64,000 bases of DNA, taken from Aegilops tauschii subsp. strangulata. Lineage: Eukaryota > Streptophyta > Magnoliopsida > Poales > Poaceae. Made by a program: the position numbers and the translations under genes. The notes under the pieces were generated by a model. That model saw only the letters and a list, made by a program, of their open reading frames with translations, made no database searches and was not told the origin of the DNA. Every line of letters begins with the position of its first letter. Position 1 is the first letter of the stretch. The stretch lies in NCBI RefSeq assembly GCF_002575655.3, contig NC_053037.3, forward strand, positions 318,397,294 through 318,461,293, written 5' to 3'. Positions 1 through 10,334 of the stretch are shown in pieces.

Positions 1-1199
1 ATCAAACCCAGATGCTCTTGTTCATCGAGCTGTTTCTTCAATTCCTTCAGCTCGTTAGGTCCAAGCTTGTATGGACGCTTGCAAACGGGTTCAGTGCCAG
101 GCTCAAGATCGATGACGAACTCAACTGGCCGGTGAGGAGGCATACCCGGAAGCTCTTCTGGAAAGACATCTTGATACTCACAAACGACTGGAATTTGAGA
201 GAGGGCATTCAATTCGCCCTTCTCATTGAGAGAAAAAAACCGAATGGTTTCATCACGAGCGGCATAAATGATGACATCCTCAGAAGAATGTGTCAATCGA
301 ATTTCCCTGGCAGCACAATCAAGTTGTGCTTTGTGCTTAGAAAGCCAGTCCATCCCGAGAATAAGATCAATATCCGAGTCACCAAGAACCACTAGAGAAG
401 ACAGAAATTTATAGTTTCCCATCTTGATGGAAACATCCGGAACCATAGAGCTTGCGTTCATGAATTTACCCGGAGACACAACTGCTAATGGTCTAGGCAA
501 ATCTTGATAAACCAACTCATGCTTAAATGCAAATGGTCTTGATATGAAAGAAAGCGATGCACCAGTATCAAACAAGACTTTTGCAGGAATATCATTAACA
601 GGAAGATTACCCATTATCACATCAGTTGATTCCTCCGCTTGAGTTGCATTCATCATGTTCACCTTTGCAGACTTTGGAATATGCTTGACCACCGCATTGC
701 TGGAAGATCTGACAGCAGGAGGAAGCGGAAGGCGCCTTTGGTTGAAGCACTTGTTAGCATAGTGACCTTTCTGCTGACACTTGTTGCAAGTCACCTCTGA
801 GAGTGGACGGTGATAAGGAGCATTGGACTTTGGAGCTTGATTCTGAGACTTGTTCTGATAGCCAGAGTTGGAAGAACCATGGCCACCTTTGTTCTTCTGC
901 TGATAAGGCTGACGAAACGGAGGAGGAGGAGGCAACCAGAACTTCTGTTGCTTAGCTGCCACAAGTGAGGAAGAAGAAGACTGAACTGCGTCTATGAATC
1001 TCTTCTTAGAAGCCTCACACTTGAGCTGAGCAGCCTCTTGCTTCAGTGCCATATTATAAAATTGATCAAACTGAGTAGGCTCAACAAGAACGAGAGCTAA
1101 CTGGAGATCCTCTCTAAGGCCACCTCTGAAGTGATAGATCATGCTCTTTTCATCAGGAACGTCTTGTTTAGCGAAGCGAGCAAGTTTCGTTAACAGGTT
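1..1199 (-). CDS. Partial Ty3/gypsy gag-protease-RT polyprotein
   Basis: One minus-strand frame is open from about 1199 to the window edge (about 395 codons). Reading from high to low coordinate, it shows the end of a retrotransposon gag domain, a poly-Pro linker, a CX2CX4HX4C zinc knuckle (CNKCQQKGHYANKC, about 747-790), an aspartic protease with the FDTGASLSFIS active site (about 540-572), and the first part of reverse transcriptase around FPEELPGMPPHRPVEF (about 130-170). These domains in this order are typical of plant chromovirus-like Ty3/gypsy elements (Tekay/Del type is my guess). It encodes the capsid and enzymes for copying the element through RNA. The gag N-terminus and leader are missing: an in-frame stop lies at 1200-1202 and LTR-like DNA follows directly. 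The rest of pol lies left of the window. Confidence 0.85.
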
Positions 1200-2083
1200 T
1201 CAGACTTAGCAGAAAACAGAGCATGGCAGAAACAATAATATGAAGGCATCTTGGTGAGATTGATGCACTCACCACAAAGCAATGCATGACAAGACAAGCA
1301 TACCTATAGCAAGATGGCATGCTTACGAAGCTATCCATGGCAAGAACAAATACATAGCATGTATGGTACAACTACAACAAGCTTGGCAAAATGAATATCA
1401 TGTTAAGAATCTGCCAGAAATATTTTATAGCAAAAGTAGAGCAAGATTGAGTCATGCTATGGCACTCCATAATTGCAAACAAGGGCAGGAATGGATCAAT
1501 TACAACAATATCTACAAAACATCCTTACTGAACATCTCCAAAATATGCATGGATCTCTCTGTAGCATCAAGTTTACATGGCAACAAAATAACAGCAGACG
1601 AAGACAGAAATTACTAAGTCCCTGAAATCAGAAACATTACGGAGCCTAGTTTGCATGCTTGTGCTAGTCACCACAGAGATCACAAAAATACATGGCATAC
1701 ACCACTGGAAAGATGGCATGGCATACAACAAAACACATGTAGAGCTCATGCTCATAAGATGCACAGAATAAATGATACAAAAATAACAAATCTCCAAGTT
1801 CTGCTAAGAACCAGCAGATAACAGCAACTAGCACTCTTGCAACAGAGATTTGGGCATCAAGATGGCCTCAAATGAACATGGTGCAATTGAACAAAATGTA
1901 GAGCATCACGAGACGAACATGTATGCAAATGCAATGCACATGATGACATGATATGGAATGCATGACATGAACAAAAAGCAAAACGAAAGACAAAACCCGA
2001 CCACGAAGGGAATATCATAGCACATAGCCGAAAATGGCAAGAGTCAGAGTTACAAATATGGCAAGTTACATCCGGGGTGTTAC
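1200..2083 (-). mobile_element. 5' LTR (and leader remnant) of the gypsy element
   Basis: The right edge reads, on the minus strand, TGTAACACCCCGGATGTAAC, a start shared by many grass gypsy LTRs. The boundary at 2083 is sharp, because the DNA to the right belongs to a different element. The LTR-to-internal border is not resolved: no clear PBS is visible near 1200, which suggests that the end of the LTR, the leader and the gag start were removed by an internal deletion. The possible target duplicate GTAGT just right of 2083 cannot be checked because the other end is outside the window. There is no convincing gene; short frames here are chance. Confidence 0.6.
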
Positions 2084-2604
2084 AGTAGTAAAGGGAGAAC
2101 TACTGCAATTGTGTCCTGGTTTATCCGGATGAGCACCTCAGTAGAGAAAGCCGAAAACTGACTGTCATGATGCGACATGAGCCTGTCAGCTCTTCGGAGG
2201 TCTCAATTCTTTAGCTTTTTTTCCGCATTACGCGATGAATCGGCTCTTACCCGATCAGGTATTTACAGCACCCTAGTTCGGATACTAGGGGTTGCACCCA
2301 AATTTTCATTTTCAAACTCCTATGGCTAAGTGAGGGTGATAAAGCCACATAGTCCGATTGCCTGGTTCGTTGCGCTAAACACCTCCTTCAAGGACCAAAC
2401 AATTGGATCAAGAGTGTTTACATTCCATCCCGAACACCCCTGTACTACCTACATGGCGGCTGAAGCCAACGACTGGCCAACTCTTAGATTTCATAAACAC
2501 GGCCGCACATGAGGTAAAATTTTAATAGTAACAAGCATTATATCACACAATCGACTTTGTTTCATAATACAGGGCGAGATAACATGAATGTATTCATTCA
2601 AAGA

Positions 2605-5600
2605 TTACATCTTTCGCACATTGCTCCAATACAATGTGAGATCCCTCCAGGACATCACTAAAATATCGCTCGGGCGTGCAGTGCTCCTTGCCCTCGGGGG
2701 TCCCTCGGTCGCGAGCTTGACGGCATTCATCTTCGCCCACTGCACTTTGACACGGGCGAAGGCCATCCGCGCACCTTCGATATAGACCGACCGCTTGATG
2801 GCATCAAGCCGAGGGCATGCATTGAACAGCCGCTTCACGAGACCAAAGTAACTACTGGGTATGGCTTCGGCAGGCCACAACCGGATTATTAAGTCCTTCA
2901 TGGCTAGTTCGGCCACCCTATGCAGTTCGACAAGCTGTTTTAGTTGATCGCTAAAGGGCACCGGATGTTCTGGCACAATGTATTGCGACCGGAACAGCTT
3001 CTCCATTGAGCGCCCCTCTTCGGCTCAGAAGAATTCAGCAGCATCAGAAACGCTGCACGGCAGATCCGCAAACGCCCCTGGAGAACTCCAAATCCGGGTT
3101 AGTAAGAGATACCTCTTCTTCACATACTGCTTTGCATAATAAAAGCCTTACCCACCGCAATTTTCTTGGCCTCCTGGATTTCCTGGAGGGTGCCCTGGGC
3201 TCCAATCCGGGCCTCTTGTGCGCTTTGGCGAGCGTTGGCGAGTTCGGTCTCTCGATCCGCAATATTGCGCTCCAAGGACTCGTACTTCTTGACGGTGTCC
3301 TGGAGCTCCTGCTGGACCTCACAAACCCTGGCCTCGTGTTTTTCATGGGCGGCTCACTCCTTTGCCGCTTTCTTTTTGGCCTCAGCCAGCGCTTTCTTGA
3401 GGGTTTCCAGCTGAGTATACGCTCCTGCAAATATCATGGAACCATGGTCAGCACAAGTCATTCATCCTTTTATGGATATACACAAGGTCATCACATACCT
3501 TGCTTGTCCTCCAGTTGCTTTTTTACACGGCCGAGCTCTTCTTCGGCCCGCTCCAGACTCTGCTTTAGTCCGGAGACCTCAGCAGCATGAGAGGTTGCGG
3601 CCGGCAACGACGCCTGCTTATTCACATAAGACATATTTAGTTAGTTTCCTGCGAAAATTACTTGATCCTCTGTCCGGCTTTTCTTTTCGAACACCGGACA
3701 ATGTCTGAGGGGCTACTGTCTATACTATGACTTTCTTTTTTGCGTCACTTACCTCAAAGCCTGTCAGTAGGCTGGTGCAGGCTTTGGTCAGTCTGCTCTT
3801 AACGGACTGAACCCTCTCAACCACCGTACCCATAAGGATATGGTGTTCCTCCACAATGGAAGCGCCTCGTAGCGCTTCCAGCAGATTATCCGGTGCCTCT
3901 GGATGGACAGAGGTCACCGGCGGAATAGGCGCACCTCCTCCCTTTGGAGGAGGCTGCTTGCTTGATTCCGGAGCCTTGTAGGTCTCCCGGATGGTATCCG
4001 GCTAGGGTAGAATTGGATATGGCCCCCATCGCCAGTCTCCATGGGGGTTTCCTCCACCAGGTGTCCGATGGCCGAGGGGTTACCCTCTGGCGCCACCCCG
4101 ACGGCCTCCTGAACCTCTCCCTAGCCTGGGAAGGTCCTTCAGGACAGCTCCTCGGCGTCGCCCTTGGCCTTGGGAGAGTAAGCCGCCGGCGGTGACTCGC
4201 TGGCCATCGCCTTTGAATCCAGCGAACCCCCTGATGAGGATCGCAGGGAGAGGTCGTGGGCCGGACTGCAATTGCATAATTTAACATGTTAAGACTATGA
4301 AGTAGAGAGGCCGGATATATGAACACATCTGGGTTTTTTAGTACTCACGATTTGGCCAGGGGCTTGTTTCGGGGGCGCGGTTCTGGGCTGCTGTCAACAT
4401 CCCACGCAGAGTTATCCGCGAGGGAGCCCTTCGCCCTCTTGGACGCCTCTGCCTCCAGATTTGTGGAGGCCGCCCTCTTCTTCCTTCCCCCCTCAGGGGG
4501 AGAGTTGCTTTCTTCCTCCTCCTCGTCGTCGTCTTTGGCGGCAGAGGAGTGTGTCTCGTTGGCTTCGGACGTCACGTCCGAAGCACCCTTGCGGCGGAGG
4601 CCACTTCTGGCCCCCTTGTCCTTCTTCTTGGCCTTCTTCTCTGGCGCCTGGTAAGGCGCCGGGACCAGCATCTTCGTCAGAAGAGGGATGGCTGGTTCCT
4701 CGGGCAGCGGAGCCGGACACTTAATCTGCTCTGCTTTCTCTGTCCATCCCTGAAAAATAAATAGTGAGGTTTAGGTATCTTTCCTTGAATAAGCAAGTGA
4801 AGGATACACCTTGAAATGCGAAAGACTTACCCCACTGGCAGGATGGCCAGGTTGTGCCCACGGTCCTCGGTGGTCTCTGGCGGCGTCTCGTTGCCCTTGA
4901 AGAGCACCTTCCAGATATCTTCGTGCGTAGTTCCAAAGAACTGTTGCAAGGTCTGGTGCTCGGCCGGATTGAACTCCCATAAATGGAAAGTCCGGCTCTG
5001 GCATGGAAGGATCCAGCGAACTAGCATCAACTGGATCACATTGACGAGCTTGATGTTCTTGTCCACCATGCTCTGGATGCGCGTTTGCAGCGCTGTCAGC
5101 TCATCCGACGAAGTCCAATTCAGGCCCTTCTCTAGCCAGGAGGTGAGCCGCACTTGGGGCTCCGGATTTGAATTCGGGAGTCGTGGCCCAGGTGGCATCG
5201 CGGGGCTCTGTGATATAGAACCACAGTTTCTGCCACTCTTTGACGGTCTCCACAAAAGTACCTTTGGGCCATGTGACATTAGGCACCTTGCTCACCATGG
5301 CACCTCCGCACTCTACGTGTTGGCCATCCACCACCTTCGGCTTCACGTTGAAGATCTTGAGCCATAGTCCGAAGTGGGGTGGAATGCAGAGGAAGGCCTC
5401 GCACACGACAATGAATGCCGAGATGTTGAGGAAGGAGTTTGGGGCTAAATCATGGAAATCTAGCCTGTAATAGAACATGAATCCGCGGACGAAAGGGTGG
5501 AGAGGAAACCCTAACCCGCAGACGAAGTGGGCGATGAACACCACCCTTTCATTGGGCTTCGGGGTGGGGACGATCTGCCCCTTAGCCGGAAGCCGGTGGG

Positions 5601-5700
5601 TGGTTTCTTTCGCCAGGTACCCGACCTCCCGAAGCTTGGTGATGTCCTTCTCCTTGACGGAGGAGGCCATCCACTTGCCTTGCGCTCCAGATCCGGACAT
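2605..5700 (-). pseudogene. Antisense gene of Tat element, gypsy-type transposon domain
   Basis: This multi-exon gene is antisense to its host element. Exon 1 starts at the ATG at 5700 (MSGSGAQGKWMASSV) and runs to a GTAAGT donor near 4831. It holds the plant putative gypsy-type transposon domain (GLGFPLHPFVRGFMFYYRLD, FHDLAPNSFLNISAF). A frameshift near 5130-5170 splits it: the continuation ELTALQTRIQSMVDKNIK is in another frame. Exon 2 (about 4750-4348) is acidic and basic with nuclear-signal-like runs (KKAKKKDK, GGRKKRA). Later pieces include a coiled-coil-like segment (3044-3430) and a C-terminal exon (2605-3006) similar to the last exon of the copy at 24596-27376. The function is unknown in the literature I recall, so I infer none. 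The protein N-terminus differs from the second copy, so they are different subfamilies. Confidence 0.75.
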
Positions 5701-6226
5701 GGTCAAGTGCTTTCTCAAGGCGGAAAAGATGAGGACTTGGGCGCTGGAGCTCGATAATGGGAGGGCAGAGAGAGAGAGAAGGCGTGCGTGAAGGAAATCA
5801 ATCATTATCTCCTTATAAGGGCAGTGAATATCAGGTGCCTCCCCACTCGCCTTAAAACTCGCCTGTTCCCAAGGGCTGTGCAGACGGCACCGTTGGGTTA
5901 CCCACACCCGTATTGATGAGAATCCCGTAATAAGGGGACACGATCTCTGCTTTGACTAGACGTGCCAGTGAAACCGCATCTCAAAGCGGCAGGCCGAAAA
6001 CGGTTCGAAATAATGACTGGGTGATGACGTGATATCACGCTACAGAAAAGTTCTCAGCGGATTGGACTCGTGAAATATTATACTCTCTGCGGTGGTGTGT
6101 GGTATTTGTTTTGCAGAGCCGGACACGTTCATTGTGTCCGAAGACTGTGTTAGAGTATTCAGAGAAGGAACCCGCCTTGCAAAGCCGAAGACAATTTGCA
6201 TGCCGGACACCTCGTCACTGAAGCCT

Positions 6227-6240
6227 GGTTCAGGGGCTAC
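6227..6240 (+). other. Polypurine tract of Tat element
   Basis: GGTTCAGGGGCTAC directly precedes the TGAGGGAGTC start of the 3' LTR. The second Tat element has GGTTCGGGGGCTAC at the same place on its own strand (24282-24295, minus). The position and conservation fit the primer for plus-strand DNA synthesis. Confidence 0.65.
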
Positions 6241-6720
6241 TGAGGGAGTCCTGGATTAAGGGGTCCTCGGGCGTCCAGACTATGGTACGTGGGCCAGACT
6301 GATGGGTTGTGAAGATACAAGACTGAAAACTCTCTCCCGTGTCCGGATGGGACTCTCCTTGGCGTGGAAGGCAAGCTTGGCGCCCTGATATGAAGATTCC
6401 TTTCTCTGTAACCGACTTTGTACAACCCTAGTTCCCTCCGGTGTCTATATAAACCGAAGGGCTTAGTCCGTAGAGGAGAGAATCATAATCATAGTCATAC
6501 ATGCTAGACTTCTAGGGTTTCAGCCATTACGATCTCGAGGTAGATCAACTCTTGTAATACTCATATTCATCAAGATCAATCAAGCAGGAAGTAGGGTATT
6601 ACCTCCATAGAGAGGGCCCGAACCTGGGTAAACATCGTGTCCCCCTTCTCCTGTTACCATCAACCTTAGACGCACAGCTCGGGACCCTCTACCCGAGATC
6701 CCCCAGTTTTGACACCGACA
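6241..6720 (+). repeat. 3' LTR of Tat element (480 bp)
   Basis: It runs from TGAGGGAGTCCTGG to TTTTGACACCGACA, with TG...CA ends. It is clearly homologous along its length to the two LTRs at 23830-24281 and 33360-33830 in opposite orientation. A TATA-like TATATAAA lies at 6446-6453 in the same relative place as in those LTRs, so the promoter is expected there. The right border interrupts BARE1-like gag. Confidence 0.9.
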
Positions 6721-7460
6721 CCAGTGACCATTTCCTTTGCAGTAGAAGCACTCAGTTTCAGGCTTGGGTTTAGCTTTGGGCTTCTTCATGGGAGTGGCTA
6801 CTTGCTTGCCATTCTTCTTGAAGTTCCCTTTCTTTCCCTTGCCCTTTTACTTGAAACTAGTGGTCTTGTCAACCATCAACACTTGATGCTTTTCTTGATT
6901 TCTACTTCGCCGATTAAAGTATTGCGAAGAGCTCGGGGAATCGTTTTCGTCATCCCTTGCATATTATAGTTCATCATGAAGTTCCAGTAACTTGGTGATA
7001 ATGACTAGAGAACTCTGTCAATCACTATCTTATCTGGAAGATTAACTCCCACTTGATTCAAGTGATTGTAGTACTCAGACATTCTGAGCACATGCTCACT
7101 GGTTGAGCTATTCTCCTCCATCTTGTAGGCAAAGTACTTGTCAGAGGTCTCATACCTCTCGACTCAGGCATGAGTCTGAAATACCAATTTCAGCTCTTGG
7201 AACATCTCATATGCTCCGTGACATTTCAAAACATTTTTGAAGTCTCGGTTCTAAGCCGTAAAGCATGGTGCACTAAACTATCGAGTTGTCATCATACCGA
7301 GCTTGTCAAACGTTCATAACATCTGCATATGCTCCTGCAATAGTTCTGTCACCTAGCGGTGCATCAAGGACATAATTCTTCTGTGCAGCAATGAGGATAA
7401 TCCTCATATCACGGACCTAGTCCGCATCATTGCTACTATCATCTTTCAACATAGTTTTTC
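6721..7460 (-). pseudogene. BARE1-like gag, interrupted and decayed
   Basis: Minus-strand translation gives recognisable BARE1 capsid sequence with stops: KMEENSSTSEHVLRMSEYYN, GVNLPDKIVIDRVL, then a stop, then MMNYNMQGMTKTIPELFAIL and, near the break, the first part of a zinc knuckle (ETECFYCKGNGHW) that ends at the Tat insertion. Basic KKGNFKKNGKQ precedes the knuckle, as in the family. Several nonsense codons and small shifts mean that it cannot make a capsid protein. The knuckle's final Cys lies on the other side of the inserted element, outside the window. Confidence 0.85.
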
Positions 7461-8720
7461 TCTAGGAACATATAGAAAATAAACGGGGAGCTACATCGTG
7501 AGCTATTGATCTACAAAATAGTTATGCAAATACTATCAGGACTAAGTTCATGATAAATTAAAGTTCAATTAATCATATTACTTAAGAACTCCCACTTAGA
7601 TAGACATCCCTCTAGTCATCTAAATGATCACGTGATCCATATCAACTAAACCATGTCCGATCATCACGTGAGATGGAGAAGTTTTCAATGGTGAACATCA
7701 CTATGTTGATCATATCTACTATATGATTCACGCTCGATCTTTCGGTCTCAGTGTCCCGAGGCCATATCTGCATATGCTAGGCTCTTCAAGTTTAACCCGA
7801 GTATTCTGCGTGTGCAAAACTGGCTTGCACCCGTTGTATGTGAACGTAGAGCTTATCACACCCGATCATCACCGGGTGTCTCGGCACGACGAACTGTAGA
7901 AATGGTGCATACTCAGGGAGAACACTTATACCTTGAAATTTAGTGAGAGATCATCTTATAATGCTACCGCCGTACTAAGAAAAATAAGATGCATAAAAGA
8001 TAAACATCACATGCAATCAAAATAAGTGATATGATATGGCCATCATCATCTTGTGCCTTTGATCTCCATCTCCAAAGCACTGTTATGATCACCATCGTCA
8101 CCGGCTTGACACCTTGATCTCCATCGAAGCATCATTGTCGTCTCGCGAACTATTGCTTCTACGACTATCGCTACCGCTTAGTGATAAAGTAAAGCAATTA
8201 CATGGCGATTGCATTTCATACAATAAAGCGACAACCATAAGGCTCCTTCCAGTTGCCGATAATTTTTACAAAACATGATCATCTCATACAACAATTTATA
8301 TATCATCACGTTCTGACCATATCACATCACACCAAGCCCTGCAAAAACAAGTTAGACGTCCTCTACTTTGTTGTTGCAAGTTTTACGTGGCTGCTACGGG
8401 CTTTTAGCAAGAACCGTTCTTACCTACGCATCAAAACCACAAAGAATTTTCGTCAAGTGTGCTGTTTTAACCTTCAACAAGGACCGGGTGTAGTCAAACT
8501 CGATTCAACTAAAGTTGGAGAAACAGACACCCACTAGCCACCTGTGTGCGAAGCACGGCGGTAGAACCAGTCTCATGAACGTGGTCATGTAATGTCGGTC
8601 TGGGCCGCTTCGTCCAACAATACCGCCGAATCAAAGTATGACATGCTGGTAAGCAGTATGACTATTATTGCCCACAACTCTTTGTGTTTTACTCGTGCAT
8701 AAAACATCTACGCATAGACT
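7461..8720 (-). other. BARE1-like untranslated leader
   Basis: This stretch lies between the PBS and gag, rich in short stops on both strands and with no coding signal. Copia elements of the BARE group have a leader of more than 1 kb that contains the packaging and dimerisation signals, so the position fits. I see no other gene in it. Confidence 0.6.
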
Positions 8721-8735
8721 TGGCTCTGATACCAC
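8721..8735 (-). other. Primer-binding site, initiator tRNA-Met
   Basis: On the minus strand GTGGTATCAGAGCCA directly follows the LTR end. TGGTATCAGAGC is complementary to the 3' end of plant initiator tRNA-Met, the usual primer of copia elements. Confidence 0.9.
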
Positions 8736-10334
8736 TGTTGGGGAATGCAGTATTTCAAAAAAATTCCTACGACCACGCAAGATCTATCTAGGAGATGCAT
8801 AGCAACGAGCGGGGAGAGTGTGTCCATGTATCCTCGTAGACCGAAAGCTGAGGCCAAGGGAGAGTTTCGTCAGCACGATGGCGTGGTGACGGTGATGATG
8901 AAGTTATCGACGCAGGGCTTCGCCTAAGCTCTATGACAATATGACCGAGGTGGAAAACTGTGGAGGGGGGCACCGCACACGGCTAAGACAAATCTTGAGT
9001 GCCTTTGGGGTGCTCCCCTCCCCCATATATAAATGAGGGAGGGAGGAGGCGGCCGGCCTAGGGGGCGCGCCAAGCATAGGGAGTCCTACTAGCACTCCCA
9101 AGTCCTAGTAGGATTCCCTTTCCTATTCGGAGCAGGAGAGAAGGAAAGAGAGGAAGAGGGAGAAGGAAACGGGGGCTGCGCCCCCACCCCTTGCCCAATT
9201 CGGTTTGGGCAGGGGGAGGCGCGTGCCACCTCTTGGCCCTTCTCCCCTCTCTCCACTAAAGCCCAATAAGGCCAATTACTTCTCCTGGCGAATTCCCGTA
9301 ACTCCCCGGTACTCCAAAAAATACCCAAATCACTCCGAACCTTTCCGATGTCCGAATATAGCGTTCCAATATATGAATCTTTACCTCTCGACCATTTCAA
9401 GACTCCGCGTCATGTCCGTGATCACATCCGGGACTCCAAACAACCTTCGGTACATCAAATCACATAAACTCATAATACCAATCATCATCGAACGTTAAGC
9501 GTGCGGACCCTACGGGTTCGAGAACTATGTAGACATGACCGAGACACTTCTCCGGTCAATAACCAATACCGGAACCTGGATGCTCATATTGGCTCCTACA
9601 TATTCTACGAAGATCTTTATCGGTCAAACCGCATAACAACATACGTTGTTCCCTTTGTCATCGGTATGTTACTTGCCCGAGATTCGACCGTCGGTATGAT
9701 CATACCTAGTTCAATCTCGTTACAGGCAAGTCTCTACTCATTCCGTAATGCATCATCCCGCAACTAACTCATTAGTCACATTGCTTGCAAGGCTTATTGT
9801 GATGTGCATTACCGAGAGGGCCTAGAGATACCTCTCTGACAATCGGAGTGACGAATCCTAATCTCGATCTATGCCAACTCAACAAACACCATCGGAGACA
9901 CCTGTAGAGCATCTTTATAATCACCCAGTTATGTTGTGACATTTGATAGCACACTAAGTGTTCCTCCGGTATTCGGGAGTTGCATAATCTCATAGTCAGA
10001 GGAACATGTATAAGTCATGAAGAAAGCAATAGCAATAAAACTTAACAATCATAATGCTAAGTTAACGGATGGGTCTTGTCCATCACATCATTCTCTAATG
10101 ATGTGATCCCATTCATCAAATGACAACACATGTCTATGGTCAGGAAACTTAACCATCTTTGATTAATGAGCTAGTCTAGTAGAGGCATACTAGGGACACT
10201 TTGTTTTGTCTATGTATTCACACATGTATCAAGTTTCTGGTTAATACAATTCTAGCATGAATAATAAAAATTTATCATGATATAAGGAAATAAAATAATA
10301 ACTTTATTATTGCCTCTAGGGCATATTTCCTTCA
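8736..10334 (-). repeat. 5' LTR of BARE1/Angela-like element (1,599 bp)
   Basis: On the minus strand it starts TGAAGGAAATATGCCCTAGA and ends TGCATTCCCCAACA, next to the PBS. A TATA-like ATATATAAA tract is at 9024-9034 in the middle of the LTR, where BARE promoters lie. The length is close to that of the family (about 1.7-1.8 kb). The GC-rich purine stretch 9130-9260 is part of the LTR. No host gene is seen. Confidence 0.9.

Larger units (their letters stand above)
2084..6720 (+). mobile_element. 3' part of a Tat-lineage gypsy element
   Basis: This is the 3' portion of a plus-oriented element: an untranslated stretch (2084-2604), a gene on the opposite strand (2605-5700), a polypurine tract (6227-6240) and a 3' LTR (6241-6720). 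The LTR and antisense protein match the fuller element at 23830-33830, whose pol shows the same relative orientation. The right border is exact: the LTR ends GACACCGACA and the next base resumes BARE1-like gag. Extra genes antisense to pol are known for the Tat lineage (Grande, Retand and relatives). The left part is not truncated as far as can be seen; the gypsy element at 1-2083 is inserted in it and the remainder lies outside the window. Confidence 0.85.
6721..10334 (-). mobile_element. BARE1/Angela-like copia element, 5' part
   Basis: This is the 5' part of a minus-oriented Ty1/copia element: LTR 8736-10334, PBS 8721-8735, untranslated leader about 7460-8720 and decayed gag 6721-7460. The LTR start on the minus strand, GAAGGAAATATGCCCTAGAG after T, is the hallmark of the BARE1/WIS/Angela group in Triticeae. 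The element is interrupted in gag by the Tat element at 6720/6721; pol and the 3' LTR should lie left of the window. It is itself inserted in a gypsy leader at 10334/10335. Confidence 0.9.
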
